Shown: piece after piece, positions 45,921-59,160 of the stretch
Layout: every line of letters starts with the position of its first letter
Numbering within the stretch: position 1 is the first letter of the stretch
Notes under the pieces: generated by a model
Database searches by the model: none
What the model was told of the DNA's origin: nothing
What the model saw: only the letters and a program-made list of their open reading frames with translations
Assembly: GCF_001625195.1 (NCBI RefSeq)
Contig: NC_054389.1
Coordinates: forward strand, 11,342,520 to 11,406,519
Reading direction: 5' to 3'
DNA: 64,000 nt
Source of the DNA: Drechmeria coniospora
Taxonomy: Eukaryota; Ascomycota; Sordariomycetes; Hypocreales; Ophiocordycipitaceae
Translations under genes and position numbers: made by a program

Positions 45921-48900
45921 ACATTATACTCTGAATTAATTTATTATACCTTTCTAAAATAAAATACCTAAAGATATTACTAAGAATAAATTATTCTCTT
46001 CTAAATTATTAATTCTAGCTAATTAACTATATAATAAATTAGAATTATTGCAATAGATAATTAATTAGCTTTAATTGCATAAAGACTAGGAGTAAGTTAG
46101 AGTTTGAAATAAAGAGAAAAACCGTTTATAATTACTTTTAGAATCCGTTAAGATTTAATTCGTACTCCTAGCTTATCTTTATATTTACCGAACCTCTTGC
46201 TTTTTTACTATTATATATTAGTATAATTTCCAATATAGATTTTTTATTTATATACTATTTCGAATTATCTTATAATAGAACCTTTTAGTTAAGGAAGTAT
46301 TGCAAAAGTTATTACTAATCCTATATTGCTTAAATCCAAAATAGGATATAATTTAGTTCCGGTTATATTCGGTAGACCTAAGTAAGTAAAGTAAGTAAAA
46401 GAAGTAAATAAAGTACTTTAAACGTAAAGATAACTTATAATTTAATATACTTTAGTAGTAATATATACCTCCTACTCTATCGATAGGAAATTTTATGCAA
46501 AACCTCTACTCTATTAGTATTTTTTAGAAACTTTTCCTAATTACTAAGTGCAATTTTACTGCAAAACCAATTTAGGCTAAATCGAATTATAGGATGTTTC
46601 TTGTATCTTACCTAATATTAAATAGAAGTAACCTCTATACTCTCGTTAGATTTAGTTTCGAATCGATTCTATATATAACTTACCTTTAAGTTTATTTATA
46701 ATTAAGAGGTATATTTCTTCTAATTTAGCGTATAGTAAGCTTATTATCTTTTCAAAAAGGGACCCTAGGCCCTATAGTTTATACTTAGGTAATTATCGTT
46801 TAATATTGCGCTAAAAGTAAACTTAGCAAAACCGAACCAATCGTTAAGTATACCAGTCCTAAGAGCGTTTTTTAGAGTTAATACTATATAGATATAAGCT
46901 AAATCCTAAAATATTAGTACTAAAGATCTAGTATAATAAATATATATACCTTACCTTATAAGCATTTAATTTCCTAGTCTATAATAATACTAATTAATCT
47001 AGTACTATATAAATACTTCTATATAATTAAGATATAATAGTTATTATATATAATAGAAAATACCTTTTGAAATATAAATATAAAAAGCTCCTTAGTCTCT
47101 ATATTTATATAGACATAAATAAGTAGAATAACTAAATATATATTAGCTTATCGTATTGCTTTCGAATGAATTTATACTTACTATTTCCAGTAGTTAGGCA
47201 TTTCTAACCCTAAATAGCCTTAACTTTTTTATTTCCTAAGATATATTTATAATTTATATTAATCTTAAGTATTTCTAGGCTTAGCCTTATAAAAAGCTTT
47301 ACTTACTGTTAAAGAAAGCAAATAACAATAAAAACATTACTATTATAATCCATAAATTGGATATACTAAACGATTAATAGTATACTTATATACTAGGAAT
47401 ATACTTACTTTATCTAGGTTATGTATTTTATTCTTTTACTTTATAAATACTACTAATTTTAATAAACCTATTGGATAGTATAATATTTTGTACTTCCTTA
47501 GGATTAATCGAATAATATTATAGTTCGATAAGCTTGTATAGATTTAGCTTAATATCTTACTCTTATAGGTTGCATAAAGCTCTTATATACTTAGTAAGGA
47601 AAGAAAAGGAACTATATAGAGATAAGTATAGGGTATAGGGAAAGGGAAAGTAAAATATATATAATATATTTTAAGGTTAGTTTATTTTCTATAGTAATTA
47701 AACGATATTTTCTATAATTGCTAATAGTATTTTTACTAGGGGTAGAAGCGGATATAAATAGATTCCGTAGCTAATAAGAATAACCAATAGAATTGAATTG
47801 TTAATTAGTATAAGGAATACTATTTTAATACTATAATTCCGATGGATAAGGGGAGATTAGCTAGAAATATAATCGAATACTTCTAGTACTTAGTATTTAT
47901 TGTATATAGTTTTAGTAAGTATACTTACTATAGAATTGGTTTCGTTATAAATTATAGTAAAACTTAGAGCAGGTCTCTGTATATTTAATATCTTTACTGT
48001 ATAGAGTTATATAAATATTGGAATAAAATAGCTAGAAATTAGGGCTATACTATTTAAAAAAGAAAGAACTTAGCGACCGATTTTTTAGTAGAGTATATCG
48101 AGAAGGAGGCGGATATATACTATAGTAATAGTATATAAAGGAACCTCCTACATTAGCCTATATTATTAGTAATATATAGCTAAAGGAAGATAGGATATAT
48201 ATATAGAATCGGTTATAAATCTTAGTATTAGTTAATAAGTACCTTTAGAAGAAAGGCAGGCTTTATTTATATTAAAGACTTTTTTAATTATACGTACTTA
48301 GCTAAGAAAATAATTAATTATATAATAGTATAGAACGAATTGTTTAGGTTATACCTTATAGCCTAAGTATAACGAATATTTAGGTAGGTAAGAAGGGATA
48401 TACGTAATACTGCTCTTTCCTCCTCTATTTTAGCTGTTAATTCTTAGTAATACTACCTATTTGGAAGGAACTAGTATACTTTCCTGCTAGTATAATTATA
48501 TATTGCCTGTATATATAGTTAATAGTTAAATAAGGTAGTTAAGCTTTGTTTCTAAGGATATTGTCTCTTTAAGCTATACTAAATCTAAGGTATTTTAGTA
48601 TAAGGTATTAATTAAGATTAGAAACCTTTTATATTATGCTTTAATTTATTATTTATAAGATTAAAAATACTACTAGTAGGAATAATATATACTATACTAT
48701 TCGGACTTATTATTGGGTATTTAGGAATATATAGAGAGTGGATAATTATTTTAGTATAGAGTGTATTTTGTTGACTTAAAGATAATAAGATAAGTAGTAA
48801 TAGCTATAGCTGTACTAGCTCTTAGGGGGGGTCTTGGGGGGGCTCTTAGGGGGTAGGTAGAACTAAGTAAGTTCTAGATTACTGGACGAAATATTTATTA

Positions 48901-50740
48901 AGGATATCTTTAGAAGTTCTTAGAAAGGTAAACCTAGATTTAAAACTAGGGAATAAAGCTATATTCGAAATTGTTTCCTAAAGTATAGTAATAGAAAAAA
49001 CAAGGAATAAAAGTAGAATAAATATTATTATATAATAATATTAGTACTGAATCCGTTTATAAGGAAGAAACGTATATAGATATAGAAGTATATTATATAT
49101 ACTCTATAATGTATATAGTTTGTTTTGCAAACTAGGTTAGAATTAATTCCTAACCGGTTTCTATTTTAGTTAGAATACAATTTTACAATTAATATAATAA
49201 AGAATAAGATATAGAAATAGAGAGTATATATAAGAAAAGGAAAGTTATTAAAGATAGAACAAATTAGGCTACTTAAGAGTTATAAAAAGAAGATATTTAT
49301 AACTATATTTACTGCTATAATAGCGGTAATAATGTCTTTTTACTATTCTTTAAAAATCTAGCTATTATATATTATAAAATAAAGATATTTTATACTATGC
49401 TAAAAGGGATTTTAAAATTGTTTCTATATAGTATAATATAAATTATACTTTAACTTTAGTAGATATAACTACTTCTTTTCTTTATATTAGTAATATATAC
49501 CCTTTATACTAGCAACTTCCTTTATCCTTTAGTATAAGATTTTACTATTTTTTGTTTACGGAACCTAAAGTAGCTTCCTTTTTACTCTGTAAGGTAGTAA
49601 GGGTATTATTAGAGTAGGAATTTTAGGTAGGGGTTGTTGGATTGGAATCTTAATAATTAAAGAAGGTTATAGAGGTATTGGTATAGAATCTTCTGTAAGC
49701 TTAAACTTATTAGTATATATAGTAGATAGCTAAAAGTAGATTTACTTATAGAAGGAACTGTTTATACTACTTAGTAGTATTAAGCTACCGTTTAAGTAGG
49801 GGGCAACCTATTGGATTTTGGTATATACTAATATTATATTATAGAAGATATTTTTTTAAATTCTATATTAAACTAAAGGGCGTATAAAAGGTATAGGAGA
49901 TACTATTTATATTTTGGAAGTAATAGTACTTCTTGCCTGGGAAAAGTAAAAGTTTTCCCTAGGATAATATATTAGTAATAGATAAAGATATAAAGAACGT
50001 TACCTATATTAATTACTTTATACTTAGAAAGAGGGTTTATTCGGAAATCTACCTAAAGATACGCTTAGTATCCTAGTAAACTTTTGTAATTAAGCATTAT
50101 AAAGAGATAGATTAAGCTAACGTTAGTAATAGCTAATGCCTAGCTGAAGTAGTATATAAGGACTACCTTTAACGTTATATATATTATTTGTATCCTGGAA
50201 TTTAAAATCTTTACGGTATAAGTAATCCGTAAATGCTTAGGTATTTAATATCTTACTAATAGTACTAGTTACTGTATACTATATTCTATAATAATATTTA
50301 TATAATGTATCTTTAATCTTAGGTACGAATATTAATCTACTACCTTAGAGTAATTAATTATATAAAATATACTTATATACTTAAATACTCTATATTTACG
50401 TAGATATATATAAAAAAAAATAGTACCCTACTGTAGAAAAAAACATTACTAAACGTAATACCTAACTTAATGTATTATATATATATATATATATATATAC
50501 TATACCCTAAAGTATTTAAGTACTATAGTAATATATTTTCTTGCCTTAGAGTATTTAGCAAAATATATTAAATATCTTATATAGTATTGGAATGTTTTAT
50601 GGAATAAACTTAAATAAGACATAATGTATTGCAACCTTGTTCTTTACTAGTATAGCTGGAATTAATTTAGAACTAGTTTTAGTCTGGTCTATAACGTAAT
50701 TGTATATTACTGCTAAAGAATACTTAATATTGTTACTAAA
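45920..50740. other. AT-rich central part of the element, nothing readable
   Basis: Very AT-rich sequence with stop codons in all frames at short intervals. There is an (AT)n run near 50475-50500. I can read no gene or RNA here; it may be the mutated internal region of the element or nested insertions. Confidence 0.6.
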
Positions 50741-53700
50741 TATAATGCAATAATTTTATAATAATCTTAAAATATATTGTCCGATTAAAACTTTATATCT
50801 GCTTAAACTACTATATTATAGTACTTGTATAATAAAACTCCCTAATCTTAATCCTCCTAGTTTAACGGTACGACCTGCTACTGTTTTAGCGATAAGTAGA
50901 AGTTTGTCTAAATATAATAGCTATTTAAAAATTATTGTATTGGGTAGTAACTTATAAATATATTAAAACTGACTTAAAATACGCATAGAACTAATTCCAA
51001 TCTGCTTACGTCTGCCTGCTGCTTTACAGTATGTATATTTATACTTACTAGTACGGAAATCTACGTTATTAGGCGTTAATAACAATTTGCGTATTGCTTT
51101 TGAGTTATACCTATTGCCTGCCTTATTTAGAGGAGCTTCTTATTTTAGTAGGAACTTAAATAGTAGGCTGGAAAACAATCTGTTGCGGTAGGACTTATCC
51201 GTCTCCTACGTATTGTTAGTAATTAAAGTTCGAATAAATATAGTAGAGTTAGAACTAAACTAATTCGCAATGCGTTAGGATCTCCTTCCGTACTATAGGT
51301 ACTATAGTACTAGATATTGTTTAAGAACTTTTGCCCTATTAATCCGTAAGTTATACGTACGGAATGATTTTGGATTTATTTGTATTTAAAATATACCTCT
51401 CCTTTAGTGCTTGTAGCAGGGTTATATAATTCGGCTTGCTTTTTGGTAAGCGGTATTTGCGTATGCTATTATTTTCGCGGGTTATTACTCTAAGTAACTA
51501 ATTTAAATACTATTTATTGCATACCTAGGAAATAGACTTATTTTGTTTCTTCCTCTTATTTATCCGCATTATCTATATTATCGTTCCGCTAGTAGGCTTG
51601 TTATTAATCTGCGTATATAATTATAAGTAAAATAGATATATAGTATAATGGAATTAGTATAGAATTAATTCTAGAAGCAACCTACTTTATTTTTAGCTAT
51701 TGCGGCGGTAGACTTTGTCTTAGAGGTAATATAGGTAGGAGTTATAGTAGAGGAGCTTATAGTAGAGGAGCTACTTATAGACGAGCTAGAGTCCGAATTA
51801 GCCGTTGTATTGTAAAAGTTAGAGTTAAATAGATAATTGCAATTGTCCTTTTAGTAAGAGTTTATTAGCTTACCGACCTAAATTGGTTTAAAAGCGGTTC
51901 TAAAACAATAATACTAGTTTTATACTTTTACGTACCTATAAGGTAGCGGCCCTTATTGGTGCTTTATTCTGGGCATTTGCCTTACTTAGTACCCTAATCT
52001 TTAACTTTATTGTTGCTTTTTTTCGGGCGCCTTTTACCCTTTGTATATTTTGTTTCCCCTTCCTTTTTGCAATTTGTTTACGCTTATTTTCGGACGTAGT
52101 ATTGCTTAACTCGTTCGACTTACTTAACTCGCTTTATATCTTATCGGTAGTATTATTATTATTAATTTTATTCCTTTTATCCTATAAGTTCGTTAGTAAT
52201 AAGCTAGAATTAATTCCAACCTTATTTTAAATATAATATAATTACTATACCTTATCTAAGCCTATATTGTCTTCTATCTCGAAACTTTTGTATATTGAGC
52301 TTAGCGACGGGAATAGTAAAGCTACCCTCTATTGCAGAGGTACTCTTAGCTAGGGGCGTAGTACGCGCAATACTAGCGCAATAGGAGATCCTAGTATTCG
52401 ACGAATTAATTTAAATAACGGCCTTATGGCCGTCTATATACAATTAGTAAACGAGTCTAGAACTAATTCGAAATATATTTAGAATATATACGTACCTCTC
52501 CTAGTATAGGCGTATTTATAAGTAGTTCCTAGTAAGGTAGTTAGTATTACTTAGATATATATTCGAATTAATTCCAATATATACCGCCAGTAACTCTATA
52601 TTCGCAATAACTTAGTTTACTGTAGCGGGGCTGCTATAAATACTGCGAAGTCGTAGCGTTTGCTGTGTATTTATCTGTATTGCCCTAAGGAACTATACTT
52701 ATGTATTGTATTGGACTGTTATATTGGAGTACAGAAGGGCGGTCGTTCGTTACTAGTATTATTGTCCTTGCAGGCTTTCTTAGTATCCACTGCGGTATAT
52801 TACTAGTAGCAAAATCGTTATACTATCCTAAATTAATTAGCAGTAGTATTAAAATATAGAGCAAGAAAATATATTTACTGTTAACAATTATATTAAACTT
52901 AAACGTATTTAACCTAAATTATAGCTCCTCTAAATCGACCTTATATATGCGTTTATAGTAATGTTTTAATGATAATATACTGCTAAACTAATTATTTTAG
53001 AATTAGACGGCTGTTAGTTTAAATATAATACGAATTAATTTAAATAAAGTTTTTACTATAACGCAAAGCCCAATATTGCTTTAATAGTAATAAAATACTT
53101 CTCCTAGTACTAAAATTACCTCTCCTCGATTGTTTAATTGCAACGGCGGAATTATTTCGTCGAGTAGGCGGCGGCCCTTATTAAGGTACCGAAGATATCC
53201 TTAATGCGTTTTGTAGGACATAATGGACGGATTAATTGCAAATTTAACCTAATACTGGCAACAAGATAGTAGTACGCATAACGTAAAACAATTCGAAGAT
53301 AGGTACGTAATAATAATATAAATGCAATACAAATTGGTTTGGAATAGAATAGCAATATATTCGTATAATGCGTTTACGTAAGTAACTTTGCTATAGCAAC
53401 CTATAAATATAAATAGCTCTTAGCGCAATAGCTTATAATCCTTTCGCAGCGTTTCTTAAAGAAAATATAGAGACAGGCACCGTACCTATACAATTTATTT
53501 ACAATACAATAAATTATAACTTTTAGAATCTATAATAATACGGTATGGAACTAGAACTATCTTTTACTTTAACAAGATACTGTAAAGTGGGTTGGAACCG
53601 ATTCCAATAAGGTATAGCGAAATAGTTTGGAACTAATTCCAATAAGATACGGCAAAGTGGTTCGAAATTAATTCTAATAAGGTACGGTAAAGTAGTTCGG

Positions 53701-55043
53701 AATTAATTCCACTAAAATATATACGAAGTGGTTGGAATTAATTCCAATAAGGTACGGCGAAGTAGTTTGGAACCGATTCCAATAAGATACGGTAAAGTAG
53801 TTCGAAATTAATTCTAATAAGGTACGGCGAAGTGGTTCGGAATTGATTCTACCAAAACGTACATAAAGTGGTTGGAATTAATTCCAATAAGGTACGGCGA
53901 AGTAGTTTGGAACCGATTCCAATAAGATACGGCGAAATAGTTCGGAACCGATTCCAATAAGATAAGGCGAAGTAGTTCGAAATTAATTCTAATAAGGTAC
54001 GGTAAAGTAGTTCGGAACCGATTCCAATAAGGTACGGCGAAGTAGTTTAGAACCAATTCCAATAAGGTACGGTAAAGTAGTTCGGAATTAATTCTACCAA
54101 GACGTACATAAAGTAGTTGGAACCGATTCTAATAAGGCACAGCGAAGTAGTTTGGAACCGATTCCAATAAGGTACGGCGAAGTAGTTTGGAACCGATTCC
54201 AATAAGGTACGGCGAAGTGGTTTGGAATTAATTCCACCAAGACGCATACGAAGTAGTTGGAACCGATTCCAATAAGGTACAGCGAAGTAGTTTAGAACCG
54301 ATTCCAATAAGGTACGGTAAAGTGGTTTGGAACCAATTCCAATAAGGTACGGTAAAGTAGTTCGGAATTGATTCCACTAAAACGCATATAAAGTGGTTGG
54401 AATTAATTCCAATAAGGTATAGCGAAGTAGTTTGGAACCGATTCCAATAAGGCACGGCGAAGTAGTTTGGAACCGATTCCAATAAGGTACGGCGAAGTAG
54501 TTCGGAATTGATTCCACCAAGACGTATATAAAGTGGTTGGAATTGATTCCAATAAGGTACGGTAAAGTGGTTTGGAACCAATTCCAATAAGGCATAGCGA
54601 AGTGGTTTAGAACCGATTCCAATAAGGTACGGCAAAGTAGTTCGGAATTAATTCTACTAAAACGTATAGGAAGTAGTTTGGAACTAATTCTAAGCGATAA
54701 CTGATTTGCAATATAGTAGACGTACTATAACTTAAAGTTGTTTACAGCGCAGTGGACGCACTATAACTTAAAGTTATTTACAGCGCAGTGGACGTACTGT
54801 AATTAGCAGTTAGTTCCTAGCGCAATGGATGCCCTGTATTTTCCTAAGTACTATAATTTCTAGGTATACAGTCTATTTTTTGGATGTAAGTTGGAGTTCG
54901 AGCCGTAGTTCCTAGGAAGTATCTTTTAATTTTCCAAAAGTATTTACGCGAAAGGTTATGTACCGTGACCCGTTTTTTTTTATTGTGGCGTTGGTGTAGT
55001 CGACTGAGGTACGCGAACTTTGGTCGTCTGAGATGCATACTCT
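50740..55043 (-). repeat. Right inverted arm (about 4.3 kb)
   Basis: Reverse-complement partner of the left arm. It is longer mainly because its internal tandem array (53580-54690) has about three times as many units as the left one. Confidence 0.8.
53580..54690. repeat. Tandem array, about 35 bp unit, right arm
   Basis: About 30 copies of units like AATAAGGTACGGCGAAGTAG followed by TTTGGAACCGATTCC. It is the reverse complement of the 41600-41990 array but expanded. A longer higher-order period is visible where the units CCAAGACGTA/CATAAAGTGG recur every few hundred bases. Confidence 0.88.
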
Positions 55044-55051
55044 ACTTGTTC
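55044..55051. repeat. Target-site duplication, right copy (ACTTGTTC)
   Basis: Direct repeat of 41239-41246, immediately after the right terminus (GAGATGCATACTC followed by T). Confidence 0.65.
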
Positions 55052-55071
55052 AAGTAGGGAGTAGGGAGTAT

Positions 55072-55246
55072 GTTGCACCAAACCAGCCACAAAAAATGGG
55101 CGCCACAGTCATTGTGGACGTCAATGTGGACGTCAATGTGGACTTAATAATAATAATAGGTAGGTACTGTGTTGCACCAAACCAGCCACAAAAATTGGCG
55201 CCACAGTCAATGTGGACGTCAATGTGGACTTAATAGTAGGTACTGT
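55072..55246. repeat. Tandem duplication, units of about 99 and 76 bp
   Basis: Two copies of a unit starting GTTGCACCAAACCAGCCAC and ending GGTAGGTACTGT. The first copy has one extra CAATGTGGACGT segment and a longer TAA run. It lies 20 bp outside the element's right target duplication. Confidence 0.85.
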
Positions 55247-56022
55247 AATATGATGCGACAGAGTACAGTACCTGCAGCAGTAATTAATACAGTACTTGCG
55301 CAAGTACGCCTGCAATCCTCCGTAGCAGTACAGTAGGCGTATTTGCAAGTGCAGCAATAGTGAAGCACATCTACAACCAAGTAAGTTGCTCCGTACTTTC
55401 TTGTAGGACGACATGAACTTCTGTAGGTGTACGGAGTACGTACACTAATGAGAATTGCAAGCAGTTGTAAGCATGTGCCTCCAACTGCAGAGACCAATTT
55501 CTACTATACTTGCTGCGCCTACCATCGTAGAACAATGTAGTCCGAAATACTCGGTATTACCGCATATCAGGCACCTGTACTTACTCACTCCGGAATCCGA
55601 TAGTCCTTGTACTGTAGTATCGACAGAGTGATACCGTGCACCGCCAAGTAAGTACTCCGTACACCTAGGTGTACAGTACTTGCACGTGCTACCCCGTGCA
55701 TGCATCAGCAGGTCATGAAAACACCGCACAACTACTACTGTTCAAAGGTACACGTTCACGTTTAATCACTACATGGACGAACATGACTTCACACGCATTT
55801 GTAGGCTCGCATGTTCGTGCCACTGGCGAGCCGTCGTTACCCTGCTCGTCAGCAAGTGGCCATGACGGGCATCCATTAGCCGCACAGATCCGGCCGTTTC
55901 GCTGCTTCGTCGACGCGGGAGTCGAGGCGGCGACGGATCTCAAGGGAGCATTTGCGTGACAGCAAGTGTCTTTGGCACTACTTGCACTTTCTTCTTCTAT
56001 TTGCGTCGTGTCATTGCTAATT
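55247..56022. other. Intergenic, GTAC-rich
   Basis: GTAC motifs continue to about 55700. A GC-rich stretch at 55730-55960 is open on both strands but shows no recognisable protein; it could be a gene fragment. Confidence 0.45.
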
Positions 56023-57302
56023 TCATGTACTAGCTAAGGCCTTGGAGGAGCTTTCGAGCCCTTGGACAACTTCATCAATGGTACCCATGACGACTGGACG
56101 CGACGCATTCAAGAACAAGGGAAGCCCGTCCTCGATAGCCTTGATGGTAGCGTTGGCCGTTGCATTCTCCTTCATAACCATCTGAATTGCGACGGTGAGC
56201 GCAAGGCTCGCCGCAGTGTCACGAACGTTTTTCTTGATGCCGGCCTTGACCAAGCTGAACAGATCTGCCGTCTGATTCCCAGGCCGCGGGCCACGTGCGG
56301 CGAAGCATGCCGCCGAGTTGGCATATTTCAGCCGCTGCCATTTCTGTTCGCACCACACGACGGTCCCGACGTCTTTCTCGGTCGCCGAAGCATCATGGAC
56401 CTGGCCTGCGGCCGTGCCGTCGACGAGATACCAAGGAGCCCACTCTCGAGTGGCGAGGCAGTCTTGGCTGAGCGACGGTTGCACGTACGACATGCATGCC
56501 AACTCGGTTCCGACGCACTTTTCTTCCCTCGCGCGGGCGGGGCACGTCTCGTCTCGAGCCAGCCACTTGGTGAGCCCCAGCGGCGGAGGCCCTCGGCGCA
56601 TGACGCACTTCTCTCGCGAGCCGTTGGCCTCTATCTCCTCTGGACGCTCGCACCATGCCTTTGTTCCCATGCAAGGCTCGGATACGGAGCCGTCGCAGCT
56701 TGGGGAGTAGACGTTGTGGAAGGCCAATCGCTTTTCAAGACAAGCCGATTCCGATCCATAAAGCTTTGCCTTCTTTTTGCACCATTTCACTGTGCCGTCG
56801 CATTCCTCCGTCTCCCACCCTTTGCCGCATTGCGTCGAGTTCGGTTGCAACCAGGGCCCTTTGGACCGAGCATTGAAGCACCCAGCCCTCCTTGCATCGT
56901 TGACGATTTTGCCGCAGGTGGCATCGGTTCCGATGCACCAGTCATTCTTCAGTCTGCACCGCTGTTGATGCCACACCTTGTCATCCGCCGGAAGATGCCA
57001 TTGAAGGAGCGGGCGATTGCGGTCGCGCTCAAGACGGTCATCGAAGCACGCATCCTGGCTGGTATAATTCTCGGGCGTCTTGTCAAAGAAGAAGGCGCAC
57101 TGGACGTCGGTTCCGAGGCATGATTCGAAAAAATCGTAGCAGTAGTCCGTCGGATCACTCCACTGATGTTTCGCCTTGAAGGAAGAAGGATGGTTAGATT
57201 TTTTGTCGTCGATCAAGAAGCGGAAGGCCGATGGCATACCTCTGCCGACGTGGCGGGTGCGCCAAGGAGGACGACGGCTATGGCTAGCGGCACGGGCAAC
57301 AT
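56023..57302 (-). CDS. Secreted cysteine-rich protein with six CxGTxxxC repeats
   Basis: Two exons, 57302-57240 and 57174-56023, giving 404 aa. Exon 1 is exactly a signal peptide (MLPVPLAIAVVLLGAPATSAE). The 65 bp intron (GTATGC...TTCAAG) is phase 0 and leads into AKHQWSDPTDYC. The mature protein has repeats of about 45-50 residues with C-x-G-T-x3-C, a spacer, then C-x3-R: SCLGTDVQC, WCIGTDATC, ECDGTVKWC, PCMGTKAWC, KCVGTELAC and KDVGTVVWC. The last has Asp in place of the first Cys. The C-terminal third lacks Cys, is mildly hydrophobic (ASLALTVAIQMVM) and has N-glycosylation sites. I do not recognise the family. It may be an extracellular effector or wall protein, by signal peptide, Cys content and accessory location only. 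Confidence 0.8.
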
Positions 57303-58812
57303 GATGTCGCGATACTATTGTACAGGTACGGGTAGGCGAAGCGCGGTGATGGGCGAGATTGCCGACGGGTTTGCGGCGGAGGATGAGTCGGTATTCATAC
57401 GGAATTGCACGCGCACCCTGATCTCCATCCGCATGTGAGTGCGAGTATAGTAAGTAACTACGACATGTACTTACTCCGCAAGTACATGTGTACAAGCACA
57501 GAACACTTACGTACAGGTACATGTAATATTACATGCACATGTTAGCATTGTACAAGGACAACTAGGGAGTACAATACCAGCACGTGTAGGGTGCTCGTCC
57601 ATGTAAGTACAACGTGCTGCAATACTCGTGCTTAAGTACAACGTACAGTAGGTGCAGTATACAGCTGCAGTACGATATACCAGTCCGAGTAAGTAGGTAA
57701 GTGTAGATATAATACATGTGCTTGCAAGAAAGTAATAATACTTGGTAGGGGAGACGAGCGGTTGTGGCATACCAGTGTTCATAGTCCCCTGCCGAGCCCA
57801 TCTGGTCAAAGTACTTACCTGCAGGTGTACTTAGGTAAGTACACGCAAGCAGTACAGCTAAGTACTTACTTGCTTGCATGCACTCGTCCATCTCAGTTTC
57901 ATGTGTTACGTACTAGGTACTGACTCTGTTGTACATGCAAAATGTACTTGCTATAAAATGCACTTGCTATACAAGTACCTACGTAAGTACTTCGTAGAGG
58001 TAGGTCATCGGTTGATGGCACTTGGGGATGTTCAATTAATTACAGTTCAAGTATGGATACGGAGCACGGAGTACCTACTCCGCACATGTACTAGTACAGT
58101 ATTTGAGCGTACTCCGTGCAACTAGTATTGATACTTTGTATATGTACTTACTTGAACACCTACGGAGTACTTACAATTTGGTAAGTACTTAGTGTGTACT
58201 TGTACTTGTACTTAGGTACTTGTACTTACAGTAGTACTTGTACATGTGCAGCACAAGTACTGTGGGCGTATACAACTACTTACATAATAATATCATCATC
58301 CCTTGCGAGTATCATTGCGTTTTTGCTATGAAATAGTTACATATGCATGTGAGTAATTACTATTCTGGTTGTCTTTTGGTGTATTATTACTAATTACATC
58401 ATGATACCGCAAGGGCCGCAAGGAGCTGAACTTGGCGCTAGCCGTTTTCCGCCGAGGCAGGCTACAGTATACTTGCTCTGTACATGTGAGTGCAAGCACA
58501 TGTACTCTGTATATATGTTATGTATTATTATTACTATGAACTCACAACGGATCGCAAGATCGGGTAATAATAGTGCAAGGCTAGTCTGGCAGCTGGGGCC
58601 ACCCGAATCCTACGGTGTCTTGGTGATAATCGCACGTGGTCATGACCGAACTTGGCACAAGCGACGTGAGCTGCATGTAAACTGTACTAGTACTTGAGTA
58701 CTGTGCTTAATTAGGAACAACTATTAATATAGCGTCGGCAAATTTATCCAAGTTCAAGTACGGAGTGAGTACAGTATTATTCCATTCATCAACTTTACCG
58801 ACAATAGCCGCG

Positions 58813-58930
58813 CTACATCATCGCTTTGACAAACTTGCGCAAATCCTCCGCAAAAGCTTGTACTTGCGCACCAAGATCAACGTCATCGTCAGTCAACGCT
58901 TTCCGTCCACAGTTCAACACTATCCTTTAA
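58813..58930 (-). pseudogene. Possible orphan terminal exon
   Basis: A short minus-strand frame ends in TAG at 58815-58813 and reads CGRKALTDDDVDLG then AQVQAFAEDLRKFVKAMM. It has a natural amphipathic, protein-like composition and an AG acceptor possibility at its upstream edge (TTTTAAAG), where the frame meets a stop. No upstream exon could be found, so it may be a gene relic or chance. Confidence 0.2.
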
Positions 58931-59106
58931 AATAAGCGATGCAGGCAGTAAAGGGCAATTGCGCAAGTATACAGTAGGTACGCTTGTCATGTCGGAAGCT
59001 GGGATAGCTTGCTGAATTAGGTCACGATGAAAACTACTTACTTACAGTCAGTACGTACTTGCAAGCTGGCGAATTGCGGGATTAGAATGGCCTGCAGCTA
59101 CAGTAA

Positions 59107-59160
59107 AGTATGTCCGCTCCGTACAGTATGTCCACTCCGTACAGTATGTCCATTCCGTAC
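59107..59160. repeat. Tandem repeat, 18 bp unit x3
   Basis: AGTATGTCCGCTCCGTAC, AGTATGTCCACTCCGTAC and AGTATGTCCATTCCGTAC in a row; the copies differ at one or two positions. Confidence 0.9.

Larger units (their letters stand above)
41247..55043. mobile_element. 13.8 kb degraded element with long terminal inverted repeats
   Basis: An AT-rich block with no intact gene. Its left end (GAGTATGCATCTCAGACG...) is the reverse complement of its right end (...CGTCTGAGATGCATACTC). The match continues through CAAAGTTCGCGTACCTC, a CCTAGGAACTGCGGCTCG stretch, a tandem-repeat array, GCATTAAGGATATCTTCGG and more, to about 44780 on the left and about 50740 on the right. Arm differences are mainly C/T and G/A, as expected of RIP acting on duplicated DNA. 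The 8 bp flanking duplication and terminal inverted repeats point to a cut-and-paste DNA element; an 8 bp duplication fits hAT or KDZ-type elements, but no transposase can be read, so the family is open. The centre (about 44780-50740) is single copy apart from a satellite. Confidence 0.78.

Noticed and set aside
53814..54635. Frames with repeated PYLIGI/NYFAVPYW sequence.
   Set aside because: They are translations of the 35 bp tandem array, whose unit length keeps frames open by chance; no start or conserved protein is seen.
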